Assembly: GCF_019797745.1 (NCBI RefSeq)
Contig: NZ_VOSI01000004.1
Location: 62,001 to 126,000 of the forward strand
Direction of reading: 5' to 3'
Source: Edaphocola aurantiacus
GTDB lineage: Bacteria; Bacteroidota; Bacteroidia; Chitinophagales; Chitinophagaceae
Length of the DNA stretch: 64,000 nucleotides
Position numbers and translations under genes: made by a program. The first letter of the stretch is position 1. Each line of letters opens with the position of its first letter. Of this stretch, positions 42,763 through 50,979 are shown one piece after another. A model generated the notes under the pieces. That model was given only the letters and a program-made list of their open reading frames with translations, did no database searches and was not told where the DNA came from.

Positions 42763-42770
42763 TACTTTTG
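42763..42770 (+). promoter_or_regulatory. -7 promoter box of DUF3078 copy 2
   Basis: TACTTTTG, 57 bases before the ATG at 42828. Confidence 0.5.
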
Positions 42771-42827
42771 TCATTCTTGAAAGAAAATAAACTACAACTA
42801 TTAAATAACAACTACAATTCCAAAACA

Positions 42828-43844
42828 ATGAAGAAAAGATTACTGTTACTTGGGGCTACTTTATTATCCTTAAGCAGCCAGGCACAACTTACTAATGTAG
42901 ATGAGATCTCTGCCCAAAAAATGGAAGATCAAAATATAGATACCGTAGCTTGGATCAGGAATGCCAATATATATCTTGGCGGAAATCAGGGCATGCTACA
43001 TAACTGGGCTGCAGGGGGCGAATTGGCATCCCTCACCGTCAATGGCGTATTTAATGGTAATATTATCCGCTATTATAACCGGCATATATGGACCAATACC
43101 CTGGATGCCAACTATGGATTGTTCTATGCTTATTCCAATAGTTTTCAGCCACGTAAAACAGATGACCGCCTGGATTATACATCCAAATATGGTTATAGGT
43201 TAGGAGGCAATAACACAAATTTTTATATTTCCGGTCTGTTGAATGCTAAGACACAATTCAGTAAAGGTTATAATTACGACTTGCCTAACTGGAGGGATAG
43301 CAGTACCTCCGGGTTCCTTTCACCCCTGTATGTACTTGTATCTCCCGGTATCGAATACCGTAAAGGATCTATGTTTAGTGTATTCGTGTCGCCGGCCGCC
43401 ATGCGTATGACTTTTGTGTCTAAAGAGTACACCGGCAGAAGTAGTGTCGGCGCTTTTGGTGTGCCTTATAATAAGACCCTGCGCATGGAATTAGGGGCAT
43501 ATTTGTCAGCGCGTTTTCAGAAGGATCTGAGCAAAACAATAACGTACAGGGGAAGATTAGACTTATACTCTAATTACCTGGCCAAAAATACCTATGATGA
43601 GACCGGAAACCTGATTAAAAAAGATAACCCGGGCAATATCGATATCCTGGTAGACAACTTTATCGCGTTTAAGTTCTTTAAGTATTTTTCTGCCAACTTC
43701 GGATTGACTGCCATCTATGACAATGATGTGCCATTTGTATCTTCAAAAGATGCTAGCGGTAACCAGAGTCAGGATCCGCTGCGCGGACTGGGCTGGTGGC
43801 AGATCAAGCAAACCTTCTCCCTGAGCTTTAATTATAAGTTCTAA
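42828..43844 (+). CDS. DUF3078 outer-membrane protein, copy 2
   Basis: A 338-aa protein, the same length as copy 1 and alike over most of its sequence (VAWIRNANIYLGGNQGMLHNWAAGGELASL, and an identical DLPNWRDSSTSGFLSPLYVL). It ends IKQTFSLSFNYKF. The open frame extends back to 42753, but those 25 residues would precede the signal peptide (MKKRLLLLGATLLSLSSQAQ); ATG 42828 matches copy 1. Many third positions differ between copies, so the duplication is not very recent. Each copy has its own terminator, and copy 2 has its own promoter box. Confidence 0.85.
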   Translation: MKKRLLLLGATLLSLSSQAQLTNVDEISAQKMEDQNIDTVAWIRNANIYLGGNQGMLHNWAAGGELASLTVNGVFNGNIIRYYNRHIWTNTLDANYGLFYAYSNSFQPRKTDDRLDYTSKYGYRLGGNNTNFYISGLLNAKTQFSKGYNYDLPNWRDSSTSGFLSPLYVLVSPGIEYRKGSMFSVFVSPAAMRMTFVSKEYTGRSSVGAFGVPYNKTLRMELGAYLSARFQKDLSKTITYRGRLDLYSNYLAKNTYDETGNLIKKDNPGNIDILVDNFIAFKFFKYFSANFGLTAIYDNDVPFVSSKDASGNQSQDPLRGLGWWQIKQTFSLSFNYKF

Positions 43845-43855
43845 AGCAATTTACA

Positions 43856-43914
43856 TAAGTACGCTTAATGCATAAAAGGAGCCACTGGCTCCTTTTATGC
43901 ATTAAGCGTACTTA
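43856..43914. terminator. 59-nt near-palindrome with a 29-bp perfect stem
   Basis: The arm from TAAGTACGCTT at 43856 to GGAGCCA at 43884 pairs without mismatch with 43886-43914 around a single C. It follows the DUF3078 stop by 11 bases and precedes the Bax-inhibitor promoter box at 43939. No T-run follows the stem. Confidence 0.7.
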
Positions 43915-43938
43915 CAATCAGAATCGCAGGGAATTCGT

Positions 43939-43946
43939 TATATTTG
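43939..43946 (+). promoter_or_regulatory. -7 promoter box of the Bax-inhibitor-like gene
   Basis: TATATTTG, 21 bases before the ATG at 43968. It overlaps the TTG at 43944 that would start a longer frame, ruling that start out. Confidence 0.65.
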
Positions 43947-43967
43947 TACTATTCAAAAGCTATTATT

Positions 43968-44690
43968 ATGGATTACAATCAAAATGATTACAACAATGAT
44001 TCTCTTATGGATGGAGAATATAAAGTAATTGACCAGAACTATGTGGCCAAGTATATTACTAAAGTATATGGCTGGATGTTCTTAGCGCTGACTATTACGG
44101 CGGCCGTGGCATTCTTTACGGTGAACAATCCTACTATTTTATCGGCCTTAATTGCAAATCCGTTTATCTTCTTCGGACTCTTTTTAGGACAGATATTACT
44201 GGTGGGCTACTTAAGCCTGCGCATACATAAAATGAGTGTCGGTACCGCAACGTTTGTCTTCCTGGTATATGCAGCGCTTACAGGGCTTACGTTCTCCACC
44301 ATATTGTTACGATACAGCGGAGCTACGCTGATGTCTGCTTTTGGGACTACAGCAGTTACCTTCGGTATCATGAGCCTGATCGGTTATTTTACCAAGCAGG
44401 ACCTTACCTCTTTCGGCCGTATAATGCTCATGGCATTGGTGGGTGTGATTATTGCTTCTATTGTAAATATTTTCCTGGGCAGCAGCATGCTGTACTGGAT
44501 TATCTCTTATGTAGGTGTAGCCGTATTTGTGGGCCTGATTGCATATGACACGCAGAAAATCAAAGCATTAGCATTGCTGGACAGCGAAGAAGCCCGCCAG
44601 AAAGGGGCTATTATGGGGGCATTAACCCTGTATCTCGATTTCATAAACCTGTTCCTGATGCTGTTGCGCATTTTTGGAAGAAGAGATTAA
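43968..44690 (+). CDS. Bax inhibitor-1/YccA family membrane protein
   Basis: A 240-aa protein with seven membrane helices after a hydrophilic Asn/Asp-rich N-terminus (MDYNQNDYNNDSLMDG). VYGWMFLALTITAAVAFFTV, YAALTGLTFSTILLRYSG and GLIAYDTQKIKALAL match the BI-1/YccA family, with the conserved Asp of the pH-sensing pair in YDTQ. Bacterial members leak calcium or interact with FtsH (YccA), but the role here is not shown. The chosen start is set by the promoter box. Confidence 0.9.
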   Translation: MDYNQNDYNNDSLMDGEYKVIDQNYVAKYITKVYGWMFLALTITAAVAFFTVNNPTILSALIANPFIFFGLFLGQILLVGYLSLRIHKMSVGTATFVFLVYAALTGLTFSTILLRYSGATLMSAFGTTAVTFGIMSLIGYFTKQDLTSFGRIMLMALVGVIIASIVNIFLGSSMLYWIISYVGVAVFVGLIAYDTQKIKALALLDSEEARQKGAIMGALTLYLDFINLFLMLLRIFGRRD

Positions 44691-44704
44691 TTTTCGTATA
44701 TTTG
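44673..44704 (+). promoter_or_regulatory. Full promoter of the L,D-transpeptidase gene
   Basis: TTTG at 44673-44676, 20 bases, then TATATTTG at 44697-44704: both the -33 and -7 elements of the Bacteroidota promoter, the -33 element lying inside the 3' end of the previous gene. Confidence 0.75.
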
Positions 44705-44710
44705 TTTGAT

Positions 44711-44738
44711 AAGCAGCCTTGCTGGCTGCTTATTTTTT
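44711..44738 (+). terminator. Hairpin with T-run at the predicted transcription start
   Basis: AAGCAGCC / GGCTGCTT with a five-base loop, followed by ATTTTTT. It lies 20 bases past the Bax-inhibitor stop and begins six bases after the next gene's -7 box. Confidence 0.75.
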
Positions 44739-44764
44739 GTAAAACAATTATTCTGTTTTGTACA

Positions 44765-45466
44765 ATGAAGTTATTGAAAAAGAGCTTACTTATACTTACC
44801 GCAATATTAGGTATCGCAGGCAGCGGAAGGGTATGGGCACAGACTGAGGAGAAAGATGTACCAAAGACAATAACTGTGTTGGAAGAGCGCAAAGATGCAC
44901 ATGGCAATATCGTCCGTAAAATCCAGTATTTTAAGGATGGTATGCGCGTAACGCAAACGACGATCTCTCCGCCAATGCCCAGTTTTAAGGATAGGAAACC
45001 TTTTAATGTGGATACTATGAACAGGGACTCCCTGTTGGTCTATGTAGACAAGACCAATTACCTGGTAGCCCTGATTTACAAAAAGAAACGCATTCGCCAA
45101 TACCGTGCCGTATTTGGTCCGGACAGGCTTAAGGATAAGTTATGTGAGGGTGATCGTGCAACACCCGAAGGCTGGTTCAAAATTATCAGTGTGCGCGACA
45201 ATGCAAACTGGGGCAAATTTATCCAGCTGAATTACCCGAACGAAGAGTCCTATAAAAAGCACCAGGCGGCAAAAGCCCAGGGGCTTATCTCACCTCAGGT
45301 AGGTGTGGGCAGTGCGATAGGTATTCACGGTACCTACCCAACCGGTGCTAAAATGGTAGAAATGGGTCTGGGCTGGACAGATGGCTGTGTGTCGATGACT
45401 ACAGATGATATCATGGACTTTTACAAGTTTGTACGCCCGGGAGTAAGGGTATATATAAAGAAATAA
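44765..45466 (+). CDS. L,D-transpeptidase (YkuD domain)
   Basis: A 233-aa exported protein with a signal peptide (to about residue 26, GRVWAQ). The YkuD catalytic domain lies in the C-terminal half: NYLVALIYKKKRIRQYRAVFG, EGDRATPEGWFKI, GIHGTYPTG and GWTDGCVSMTTDDI with catalytic Cys208. Such enzymes make 3-3 peptidoglycan cross-links or anchor proteins to the wall. The motif normally reads SHGC; here it is TDGC, so the His beside the catalytic Cys is Asp while the earlier His of IHGT is kept. Activity may be altered. ATG 44765 is chosen because longer frames cross the promoter. Confidence 0.85.
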   Translation: MKLLKKSLLILTAILGIAGSGRVWAQTEEKDVPKTITVLEERKDAHGNIVRKIQYFKDGMRVTQTTISPPMPSFKDRKPFNVDTMNRDSLLVYVDKTNYLVALIYKKKRIRQYRAVFGPDRLKDKLCEGDRATPEGWFKIISVRDNANWGKFIQLNYPNEESYKKHQAAKAQGLISPQVGVGSAIGIHGTYPTGAKMVEMGLGWTDGCVSMTTDDIMDFYKFVRPGVRVYIKK

Positions 45467-45485
45467 GATAAGCTATACAGTAAGT

Positions 45486-45541
45486 ACAGGCATATAAAAA
45501 GAGCGCAACCAATACCGGTTGCGCTCTTTTTATATGCCTGT
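45486..45541. terminator. Terminator with 25-bp perfect stem
   Basis: ACAGGCATATAAAAAGAGCG continuing to CAACC pairs perfectly with the sequence ending TATATGCCTGT, around a six-base loop. It lies 20 bases after the L,D-transpeptidase stop. An internal T5 follows the GC-rich core. Confidence 0.88.
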
Positions 45542-45820
45542 TTCTAAGGCGCAAAATCTGGAATGTATATAAGAGATTTGCTTTCTGATATTTGGTACTC
45601 AGTGAATAATATATGGTTATTTTATATAAATACAGTACAAATGTATGGGCCTGGATAGGTATGCCTGTCCGGGTTAGACAAAAACAGTACATAAGTTAGC
45701 TCCTGGGTTTTGACTGGGATTTTCTATTGTGGGAATTTTGCATTGGGACTCAATGTCATATGATTTTATGGCGTCCTCGATAGTAAATAAACACAATAGT
45801 TAACCTTAAAAATAACAGAT
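45542..45820. other. Rest of a 354-base intergenic region, no gene found
   Basis: After the long terminator, 279 AT-rich bases lead to the large surface-protein gene. No gene and no exact -7 box are visible; the promoter of that gene should be here. Confidence 0.5.
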
Positions 45821-48118
45821 ATGAGCTTAACATTACAACAGAGATTCACCAGAGCTGGACTATGCGCACTGGTATTACTCGCAGGATCAAATTATGCAGC
45901 CCGGGCGCAAAGCTTACAGGATGCGACCAGCTCCGGTACCAGCGTTACTGTAGACACCTCAGGGCTGGGGACCAGTATATCAGGCAGCAACCTGGTCAAT
46001 AACAACCCTTCGAATTTTATATTGCTGAACAGCAATGGTACCGCCACCATCGACCTTGGTAGTGCACAGATCATTAAAGGCTATAGTCTCACGAATGATC
46101 CTGCTAATGCCAGCTTTAACCCGGCCAGCTGGACCCTGCAGGGATCCAATACTGCAGGCAGCGGTTATGTAAACCTGGACTCCCGCACGGCTAATACCTG
46201 GGAGATGCAGGGATCAAGAAAATTTTTTGCAGCCACTAACAGTACGGCCTATCGCTACTACCGCCTGGTCAATAACGGCGGCATAGCAATGCACATAGCA
46301 GAGGCAGAGCTGTTTCTTGATTTCAGCATTAGCGGTTCTGTTTTCCAGGATTTTAACCTGAATAATATCAAAGATGGCGCAGAACCTGCTGTGGCAGGAA
46401 CAAAAGTTTGGCTTAAGCAGCTTACCGTGAGCACTCCGATCGCCACTATACTTACCGATGCAAACGGTGCTTACCAGTTTACCAGCGCCCAGCTCGATGG
46501 CCTGGAACGATTCTCTGTGATCGTGCAGCCACAGGGTAGCCTGCAACCCAGAACAGAAAAGCTGGCCTTTGCCTATCCTTCAACAAGTGCCGATGGGGCT
46601 TACTTATTTGGTAATACATCTTCACTGCAGGTACCTAGTCCCTATAGCCAGAATGGTGTATTGGATTTTGGTTTTTTGCCGCCCAAGACCTCTGCTGCAA
46701 TTGATACAGCGGTTACCTTAAATCCCAATCTCCTCACTAATGAATTTGGAGGTACTTTCGGTACTACAGACTCCATGGGCAATAACTTTCTCTTAGCCCA
46801 TGCCAATGGACATATTTATAACCTTTCAGCTCCTCATCCGGAATTGTATTTTCCGACCACAAATTATGCCTGGGGAACGAATTATACTTTTAGTAACACC
46901 CACGTTTCGGGCGGTAGCGGAGTGTTGCAAAATGACGGAACATATGCCATCTGTGATTTTTTAAGTTCAACCTATATCGAAACGGGGTTTAATGGTGATG
47001 GTAAGCTGTACGTTAAATCACCATTTAGTTTTTATAGCTGGGGTTGGCGGTATACTACCGGTGCCACTACCGGGGCATGGAATGATCGCTATATGGCCAT
47101 AAACGGTGCGAGTGTGCAAGATACCTCTACAAACTCTACCATTTTTACAGATACCATAACCTTGTCTGCCAATAATAATTATTCTATCGGTGTATATGGT
47201 AAGGCGGCCAATAAATGGCAACAAGGCAGTCAGTATGCCGTACCTACCAAATTGAAATATTTTGTAAGAAATCTGGGTACAGGTGATACAGCTGCTATAG
47301 GATATCTGGTGGTACAACCGACTATAGGTAACCAGACCGATAGTGTTAATCTGGGCTGGAATAAAGTAACTATAAGTTTTAACGCGGCTACTTCGGGTAC
47401 TTACGGGGTATATTATTTAACGACTTCCTCCGCGCAAAATGGTAATGATGCGTACCTGGACAATTTCTTCCTGCGCAAGTCTTCTTATATGATCAGCGGC
47501 ACCATTTATAATGATGCGAATGGGCTGAATAACGGATTGGTGGACGGAACACCGATCAATAACCTGAGCGGCGCCCCTTTATTTGCTTACTTGATAGACC
47601 CTGTTACCAATCAGGTTACGGGAATCTCGCCGGTAGCTGCAGATGGTACATTTAGTCTGGCCGCACCAGAATTTAAAACTTATAAAGTTGTAACCAGTAC
47701 ACAGGTATTAAACGCGGGAGATGTGTATAATCCTGCGGCTTCGCTTGCCGGGTGGGCGACTACCGGTAGCAATACAGGGCTTAACAATACCTCGGGTAAC
47801 AACCTTACTAATACGGATATGGAGGTTACAGTATATCCGACAAATCCTACAGATGATGTTACGAATGTAAACTTTGGCTACGAACGTCTGCCGGAAAGTT
47901 ACGATGCCACTAAAACCGTTACCGGACCTCCTGTTATTGGTGTACCCATCACACTGTCTGATGTACCGATGCAGGGTTCCGATCCTGAAGATAATGGTGG
48001 TGTACAAGCCCCTCTGAGCGGCAAACCGGTTATTGTAACGGCCACACCTACCAATGGTTTTGTCCTGAAATATAATGGAGTAACGATCAATCCCGGAGAT
48101 ACAATCCCGCTTTACTGA
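45821..48118 (+). CDS. Large T9SS surface protein, N-terminal part (frameshifted)
   Basis: A 765-aa frame with a signal peptide (to about residue 29, NYAARAQ). A discoidin/F5-8-like beta domain follows (SGSNLVNNNPSNFILLNSNGTATIDLG ... YRYYRLVNNGG), then an SdrD-B-like domain (ISGSVFQDFNLNNIKDGAEPAVAGTKVWLKQ ... DANGAYQFTS). A lectin-like central region and a second SdrD-like unit (ISGTIYNDANGLNNGLVDGTPI) come next. It runs into TGA at 48116 in the middle of a strand-rich domain. The adjoining frame continues at once with LTITATASTPLG and reaches a T9SS sorting domain at 48765. A one-base loss near 48112 explains the break, so this is half of a gene of about 981 codons. Confidence 0.78.
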   Translation: MSLTLQQRFTRAGLCALVLLAGSNYAARAQSLQDATSSGTSVTVDTSGLGTSISGSNLVNNNPSNFILLNSNGTATIDLGSAQIIKGYSLTNDPANASFNPASWTLQGSNTAGSGYVNLDSRTANTWEMQGSRKFFAATNSTAYRYYRLVNNGGIAMHIAEAELFLDFSISGSVFQDFNLNNIKDGAEPAVAGTKVWLKQLTVSTPIATILTDANGAYQFTSAQLDGLERFSVIVQPQGSLQPRTEKLAFAYPSTSADGAYLFGNTSSLQVPSPYSQNGVLDFGFLPPKTSAAIDTAVTLNPNLLTNEFGGTFGTTDSMGNNFLLAHANGHIYNLSAPHPELYFPTTNYAWGTNYTFSNTHVSGGSGVLQNDGTYAICDFLSSTYIETGFNGDGKLYVKSPFSFYSWGWRYTTGATTGAWNDRYMAINGASVQDTSTNSTIFTDTITLSANNNYSIGVYGKAANKWQQGSQYAVPTKLKYFVRNLGTGDTAAIGYLVVQPTIGNQTDSVNLGWNKVTISFNAATSGTYGVYYLTTSSAQNGNDAYLDNFFLRKSSYMISGTIYNDANGLNNGLVDGTPINNLSGAPLFAYLIDPVTNQVTGISPVAADGTFSLAAPEFKTYKVVTSTQVLNAGDVYNPAASLAGWATTGSNTGLNNTSGNNLTNTDMEVTVYPTNPTDDVTNVNFGYERLPESYDATKTVTGPPVIGVPITLSDVPMQGSDPEDNGGVQAPLSGKPVIVTATPTNGFVLKYNGVTINPGDTIPLY

Positions 48119-48225
48119 CAATAACGGCAACAGCAAGTACGCCTTTAGGTACAACAACAACCAGCTTCCAGTTTACTTCAATAGACCAGGCAGGTAAAGC
48201 AGACCCGAGTCCTGCAACCTATACC

Positions 48226-48765
48226 GTGAACTTCAGTCAGCCCTTGCCGGTAACCTTAGGTGCATTCACAGCTGTAGTAGATGACCACTGTGCGGTACGC
48301 CTGGACTGGACAACATTGAAAGAAGAGCAACTGAAAAACATACAGGTAGAGCGTAGTGAGCAAGGCAAGGCATTTAGCCCTATAGCTTCGATCACAGCAC
48401 GCGGCGCAGGCTTTGCCTACAGTTATACCGACCAGGCACTGGCAAAAGGGCGTTATACCTACCGTTTAAGATTTAATGATCATGATACGCGTTATAGTTA
48501 CAGTGGAGTACAGCTGGTAGCTATATCCTGTGCAGCCGATATACAGGTATTCCCAACAGAAACTATGGATAAGGTAATGATCCAGGGTATTAGCGATCAG
48601 ACAACTGTTACGGTTAGCGATGTGAGTGGTAGAAAAGTACTGGAAACTACGGGTAATGGTCCGCAAATGACCCTGTCGCTGGAAACACTGACCCCCGCGG
48701 TTTATTTCATCACCGTATATACTGGCACCACACCGGTTGCACAGATTAAAGTAGTGAAACAGTAA
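48226..48765 (+). CDS. C-terminal part of the frameshifted surface protein, with T9SS domain
   Basis: The 3' part of the gene starting at 45821, now in another frame. Coding similarity runs from about 48112, before any start codon. The frame can be read independently only from ATT, GTG or ATG codons, such as the one giving MNFSQPLPVTLGAFTAVV. It contains the Fn3-like segment CAVRLDWTTLKEEQLKNIQVERS and a type A sorting domain (IQVFPTETMDKVMIQG ... AVYFITVYTGTTPVAQIKVVKQ). Without a signal peptide it cannot be exported by itself, so it is probably non-functional unless the frame is restored. Confidence 0.7.
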   Translation: MNFSQPLPVTLGAFTAVVDDHCAVRLDWTTLKEEQLKNIQVERSEQGKAFSPIASITARGAGFAYSYTDQALAKGRYTYRLRFNDHDTRYSYSGVQLVAISCAADIQVFPTETMDKVMIQGISDQTTVTVSDVSGRKVLETTGNGPQMTLSLETLTPAVYFITVYTGTTPVAQIKVVKQ

Positions 48766-48790
48766 ACAATAGCTTTCCTCATTTAACCAC

Positions 48791-48845
48791 ATAAAAATCC
48801 CCCGCAGGGTAGTATTGGTCTCAATACCCTGCGGGGGATTTTTAT
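48791..48845. terminator. Bidirectional terminator with 21-bp perfect stem
   Basis: ATAAAAATCCCCCGCAGGGTA pairs with TACCCTGCGGGGGATTTTTAT between convergent stops at 48765 and 48858. A T5 run occurs in each direction. Confidence 0.92.
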
Positions 48846-48857
48846 ATTTGGCTGATC

Positions 48858-49868
48858 TTATATGTTTACTTTCTTGAGCTCGTTGAACAGGCGTAATTCA
48901 TCATGCCCGATCTGGTGCAGCATATCGGAAAGGTCATTATAGCTGACCAGGTCAGATTTTCGGGCCTTGCAGATGCGGGCTGCGCTGTAGGCAAAATTCC
49001 GCCACTGGTCGCCAATAGCCGTCATGCGTTGAGAAAACTCTTTTAATTCCGGTTTACCCAGTATTTCTGCGGCTTCCTGTAAGAACGCTGCATACAGAAA
49101 ACGGAAACCACCACCACCAGTACCGATCTCCTCCTGCATACGTATGATATTACCTACGTACAGAACAGCCTGCCTGTCGGTAAGTTTATCGGGGTATGTT
49201 TTGATCTTTCTCGCCAGGGTATGTATCGCTTTATTTCCGAAAATACCGATTGGCGGAGAGGTATACAGCCATATATTCTTTTTGATTCCTTTTTTGATGG
49301 CCTGCTCCATATCCAGTTGTTGCGGTACACCGGTAATGTAGTATAGCTTGCCCTTAGGCTCAGGAAAGCCCTTGGCGAAACGTGCTTTCTGCATATCCTC
49401 GGGAGCGATCTCGTGCAGCCCTTCCAGGGTAGGATCACTGATCAGGTAAGTGCCATCCTCTTTCCGGCCATAGGCAACCAGGTTGTGCGCATTGAACTGG
49501 AAGCGATAGGCCTCGGGCATATAAGTAAGGTAGAAGATGCCGGAGAGCATACCTACCGGTATACCCTGGTCCAGCAGCTGGTCCAGTGCCTGTTTTCCTT
49601 TGGCTTCATTGCTGCCGAATTGCTGCATGGTATAATCAATATGCAGCGACTTCATCAGGGTTTTAAAGATGGTGCCGGGATAGCTGCGGTAGCTGGTGCC
49701 GGGCACACCGTTTACTTTAATAAAAGGAATATGACTGAAGAACAGTCCGGCGCCGATACCGAAAGCCAGGGGCTCGGTCATGGGTACACCGTAATGTCTT
49801 AATAAATTGGTTGTTGCACCACTCTCACAGTGGGCATGCATCTGGTGCTTAAAATCTATAACAGGCAA
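48858..49868 (-). CDS. BtrH N-terminal/DUF4872 family protein
   Basis: A 336-aa soluble protein. The N-terminus FKHQMHAHCESGATTNLLRHYG, with a Cys and the following GxGxGLFFSHIPFIK segment (written here GIGAGLFF), matches the BtrH N-terminal papain-like fold. This fold is named after the butirosin enzyme that transfers a gamma-Glu-aminohydroxybutyryl chain from an ACP. GIPVGMLSGIFYLTYMPEAYRF and HNLVAYGRKEDGTYLISDP, with a candidate catalytic His and Asp, agree. The C-terminal helical half fits DUF4872. The acyl donor and acceptor are unknown. A small HTH-like gene lies 27 bases upstream on the same strand. Confidence 0.8.
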   Translation of the reverse strand: MPVIDFKHQMHAHCESGATTNLLRHYGVPMTEPLAFGIGAGLFFSHIPFIKVNGVPGTSYRSYPGTIFKTLMKSLHIDYTMQQFGSNEAKGKQALDQLLDQGIPVGMLSGIFYLTYMPEAYRFQFNAHNLVAYGRKEDGTYLISDPTLEGLHEIAPEDMQKARFAKGFPEPKGKLYYITGVPQQLDMEQAIKKGIKKNIWLYTSPPIGIFGNKAIHTLARKIKTYPDKLTDRQAVLYVGNIIRMQEEIGTGGGGFRFLYAAFLQEAAEILGKPELKEFSQRMTAIGDQWRNFAYSAARICKARKSDLVSYNDLSDMLHQIGHDELRLFNELKKVNI

Positions 49869-49895
49869 AATATGATCTGGAATTATAAGTGATGA

Positions 49896-50318
49896 TTAAT
49901 GCTGCTCAGCAGTATCGGGATTGAAGTTACGGATGTCTGCAACCGTTATATTGAATGTGGTTGCATAGCGTTGCAGCATACTTTCCGGTAGCCCGGCAAA
50001 TACTCTGGCTTTCAGGTGGCGTTTTACCTGCCAGCCCCATTTACCTACATGGCGGGCAAGTATACCGGTATCCATCAGGTTCTTCTTCATGAAATAGGCG
50101 AGTGGACTTAATGCTCCCTTACGAATACCATCCAGTACCTCTTCCAGTTCCAGTTTAGCCTGGTCCCAGGCCTGAATTGTGGCCAGGTGTTCTACCTCCC
50201 AGCCATCACTGTTTACCGTAGTATATTCGCCTTTTTCATCTGTCGCATATACCACTTTCCGGCTCTGGTCCCTGTTTTTATAATTACCCTTGTCCTGGGG
50301 TACTTCATTCGTTTTCAT
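49896..50318 (-). CDS. Small protein with C-terminal HTH-like segment, BtrH partner
   Basis: A 140-aa hydrophilic protein of no family I can name. Residues 45-85 are a helical segment (WDQAKLELEEVLDGIRKGALSPLAYFM). Residues 88-132 (MDTGILARHVGKWGWQVKRH ... LQRYATTFNITVADI) have the layout of an XRE-like helix-turn-helix. It is cotranscribed with the BtrH-like gene, so it may regulate that gene or help it bind a partner. An exact -7 box lies 14 bases upstream of the ATG. Confidence 0.65.
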   Translation of the reverse strand: MKTNEVPQDKGNYKNRDQSRKVVYATDEKGEYTTVNSDGWEVEHLATIQAWDQAKLELEEVLDGIRKGALSPLAYFMKKNLMDTGILARHVGKWGWQVKRHLKARVFAGLPESMLQRYATTFNITVADIRNFNPDTAEQH

Positions 50319-50332
50319 AAAGCAAAAGTAAA

Positions 50333-50340
50333 TTTTATAT
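50333..50340 (-). promoter_or_regulatory. -7 promoter box of the BtrH-like operon
   Basis: TACTTTTG on the minus strand, overlapping the last codons of the TsaC-like gene (stop at 50335) and giving a leader of roughly eight bases. Confidence 0.55.
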
Positions 50341-50946
50341 TTCGAAAGGTCCTGCCCCCTGGCGGATCAGCTCAGGATAGTCATCAACCAGACTGATTAC
50401 AGTAGATACCTGTATATTACCTATACCGCCATCTATGACCATGTCTACCAGGTGGCCGAAATCCTCGTGAATAACCTCAGGGTCCGTGTAGTGCTCTACA
50501 TCAGCTTCCTGTGGTAAAGAGGTACTCATGATCGGGTTACCTAAAGCCTCGGCTATGGCATGCGTTATTTTATGGTCCGGAACACGGATACCCACAGTGT
50601 CCTTTTTCGTCTTCAGCAGTTTGGGTACCAGTTTAGTCGCATTCAGGATAAATGTATATGGCCCCGGAATACAGCTTTTCAGAAAACGGAATGTCGGGTT
50701 ACTCATATTGGCTGCATAAGTACTGAGTTCGCTCAGATCTTTACAGATAAAAGAGAATTGCGCCTGCTTGGGATTGATATTTTTGATACGGCATACCTTT
50801 TCAATAGCCTGCTGGTTATTGATATCGCAGCCAATACCATATATGGTATCAGTAGGGTAGATAATAACCCCACCTTTTTTCAGTACATCGGCGATTTGCT
50901 TCAGTACACGTTCTTGCGGATTGTCAGGATGTAGATGTACAAGCAT
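50335..50946 (-). CDS. L-threonylcarbamoyladenylate synthase (TsaC/Sua5/YciO family)
   Basis: A 203-aa YrdC-fold protein. The ATP and threonine site shows GGVIIYPTDTIYGIGCDINN, KNINPKQAQFSFICKDLSEL, PGPYTFILNAT and VGIRVPDHKITHAIAEALG. It makes threonylcarbamoyl-AMP from Thr, bicarbonate and ATP for the t6A modification completed by TsaD (38691). The sequence reads slightly closer to the YciO branch (KNINPKQAQFSF), so the main TsaC could be another gene. An exact -7 box precedes it at 50980. Confidence 0.88.
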   Translation of the reverse strand: MLVHLHPDNPQERVLKQIADVLKKGGVIIYPTDTIYGIGCDINNQQAIEKVCRIKNINPKQAQFSFICKDLSELSTYAANMSNPTFRFLKSCIPGPYTFILNATKLVPKLLKTKKDTVGIRVPDHKITHAIAEALGNPIMSTSLPQEADVEHYTDPEVIHEDFGHLVDMVIDGGIGNIQVSTVISLVDDYPELIRQGAGPFEI

Positions 50947-50979
50947 ATTGAATTTTTATATATAGTGATTGTATGTATA

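Noticed and set aside
45411-45692. 93-aa minus-strand frame after the L,D-transpeptidase gene
   Set aside because: It reads through a 25-bp-stem terminator and the end of the neighbouring gene.
48100-48120. Programmed -1 frameshift in the surface protein
   Set aside because: No X-XXY-YYZ slippery heptamer or downstream stem is visible near CCGCTTTACTGA; a simple one-base loss or assembly error is more likely.
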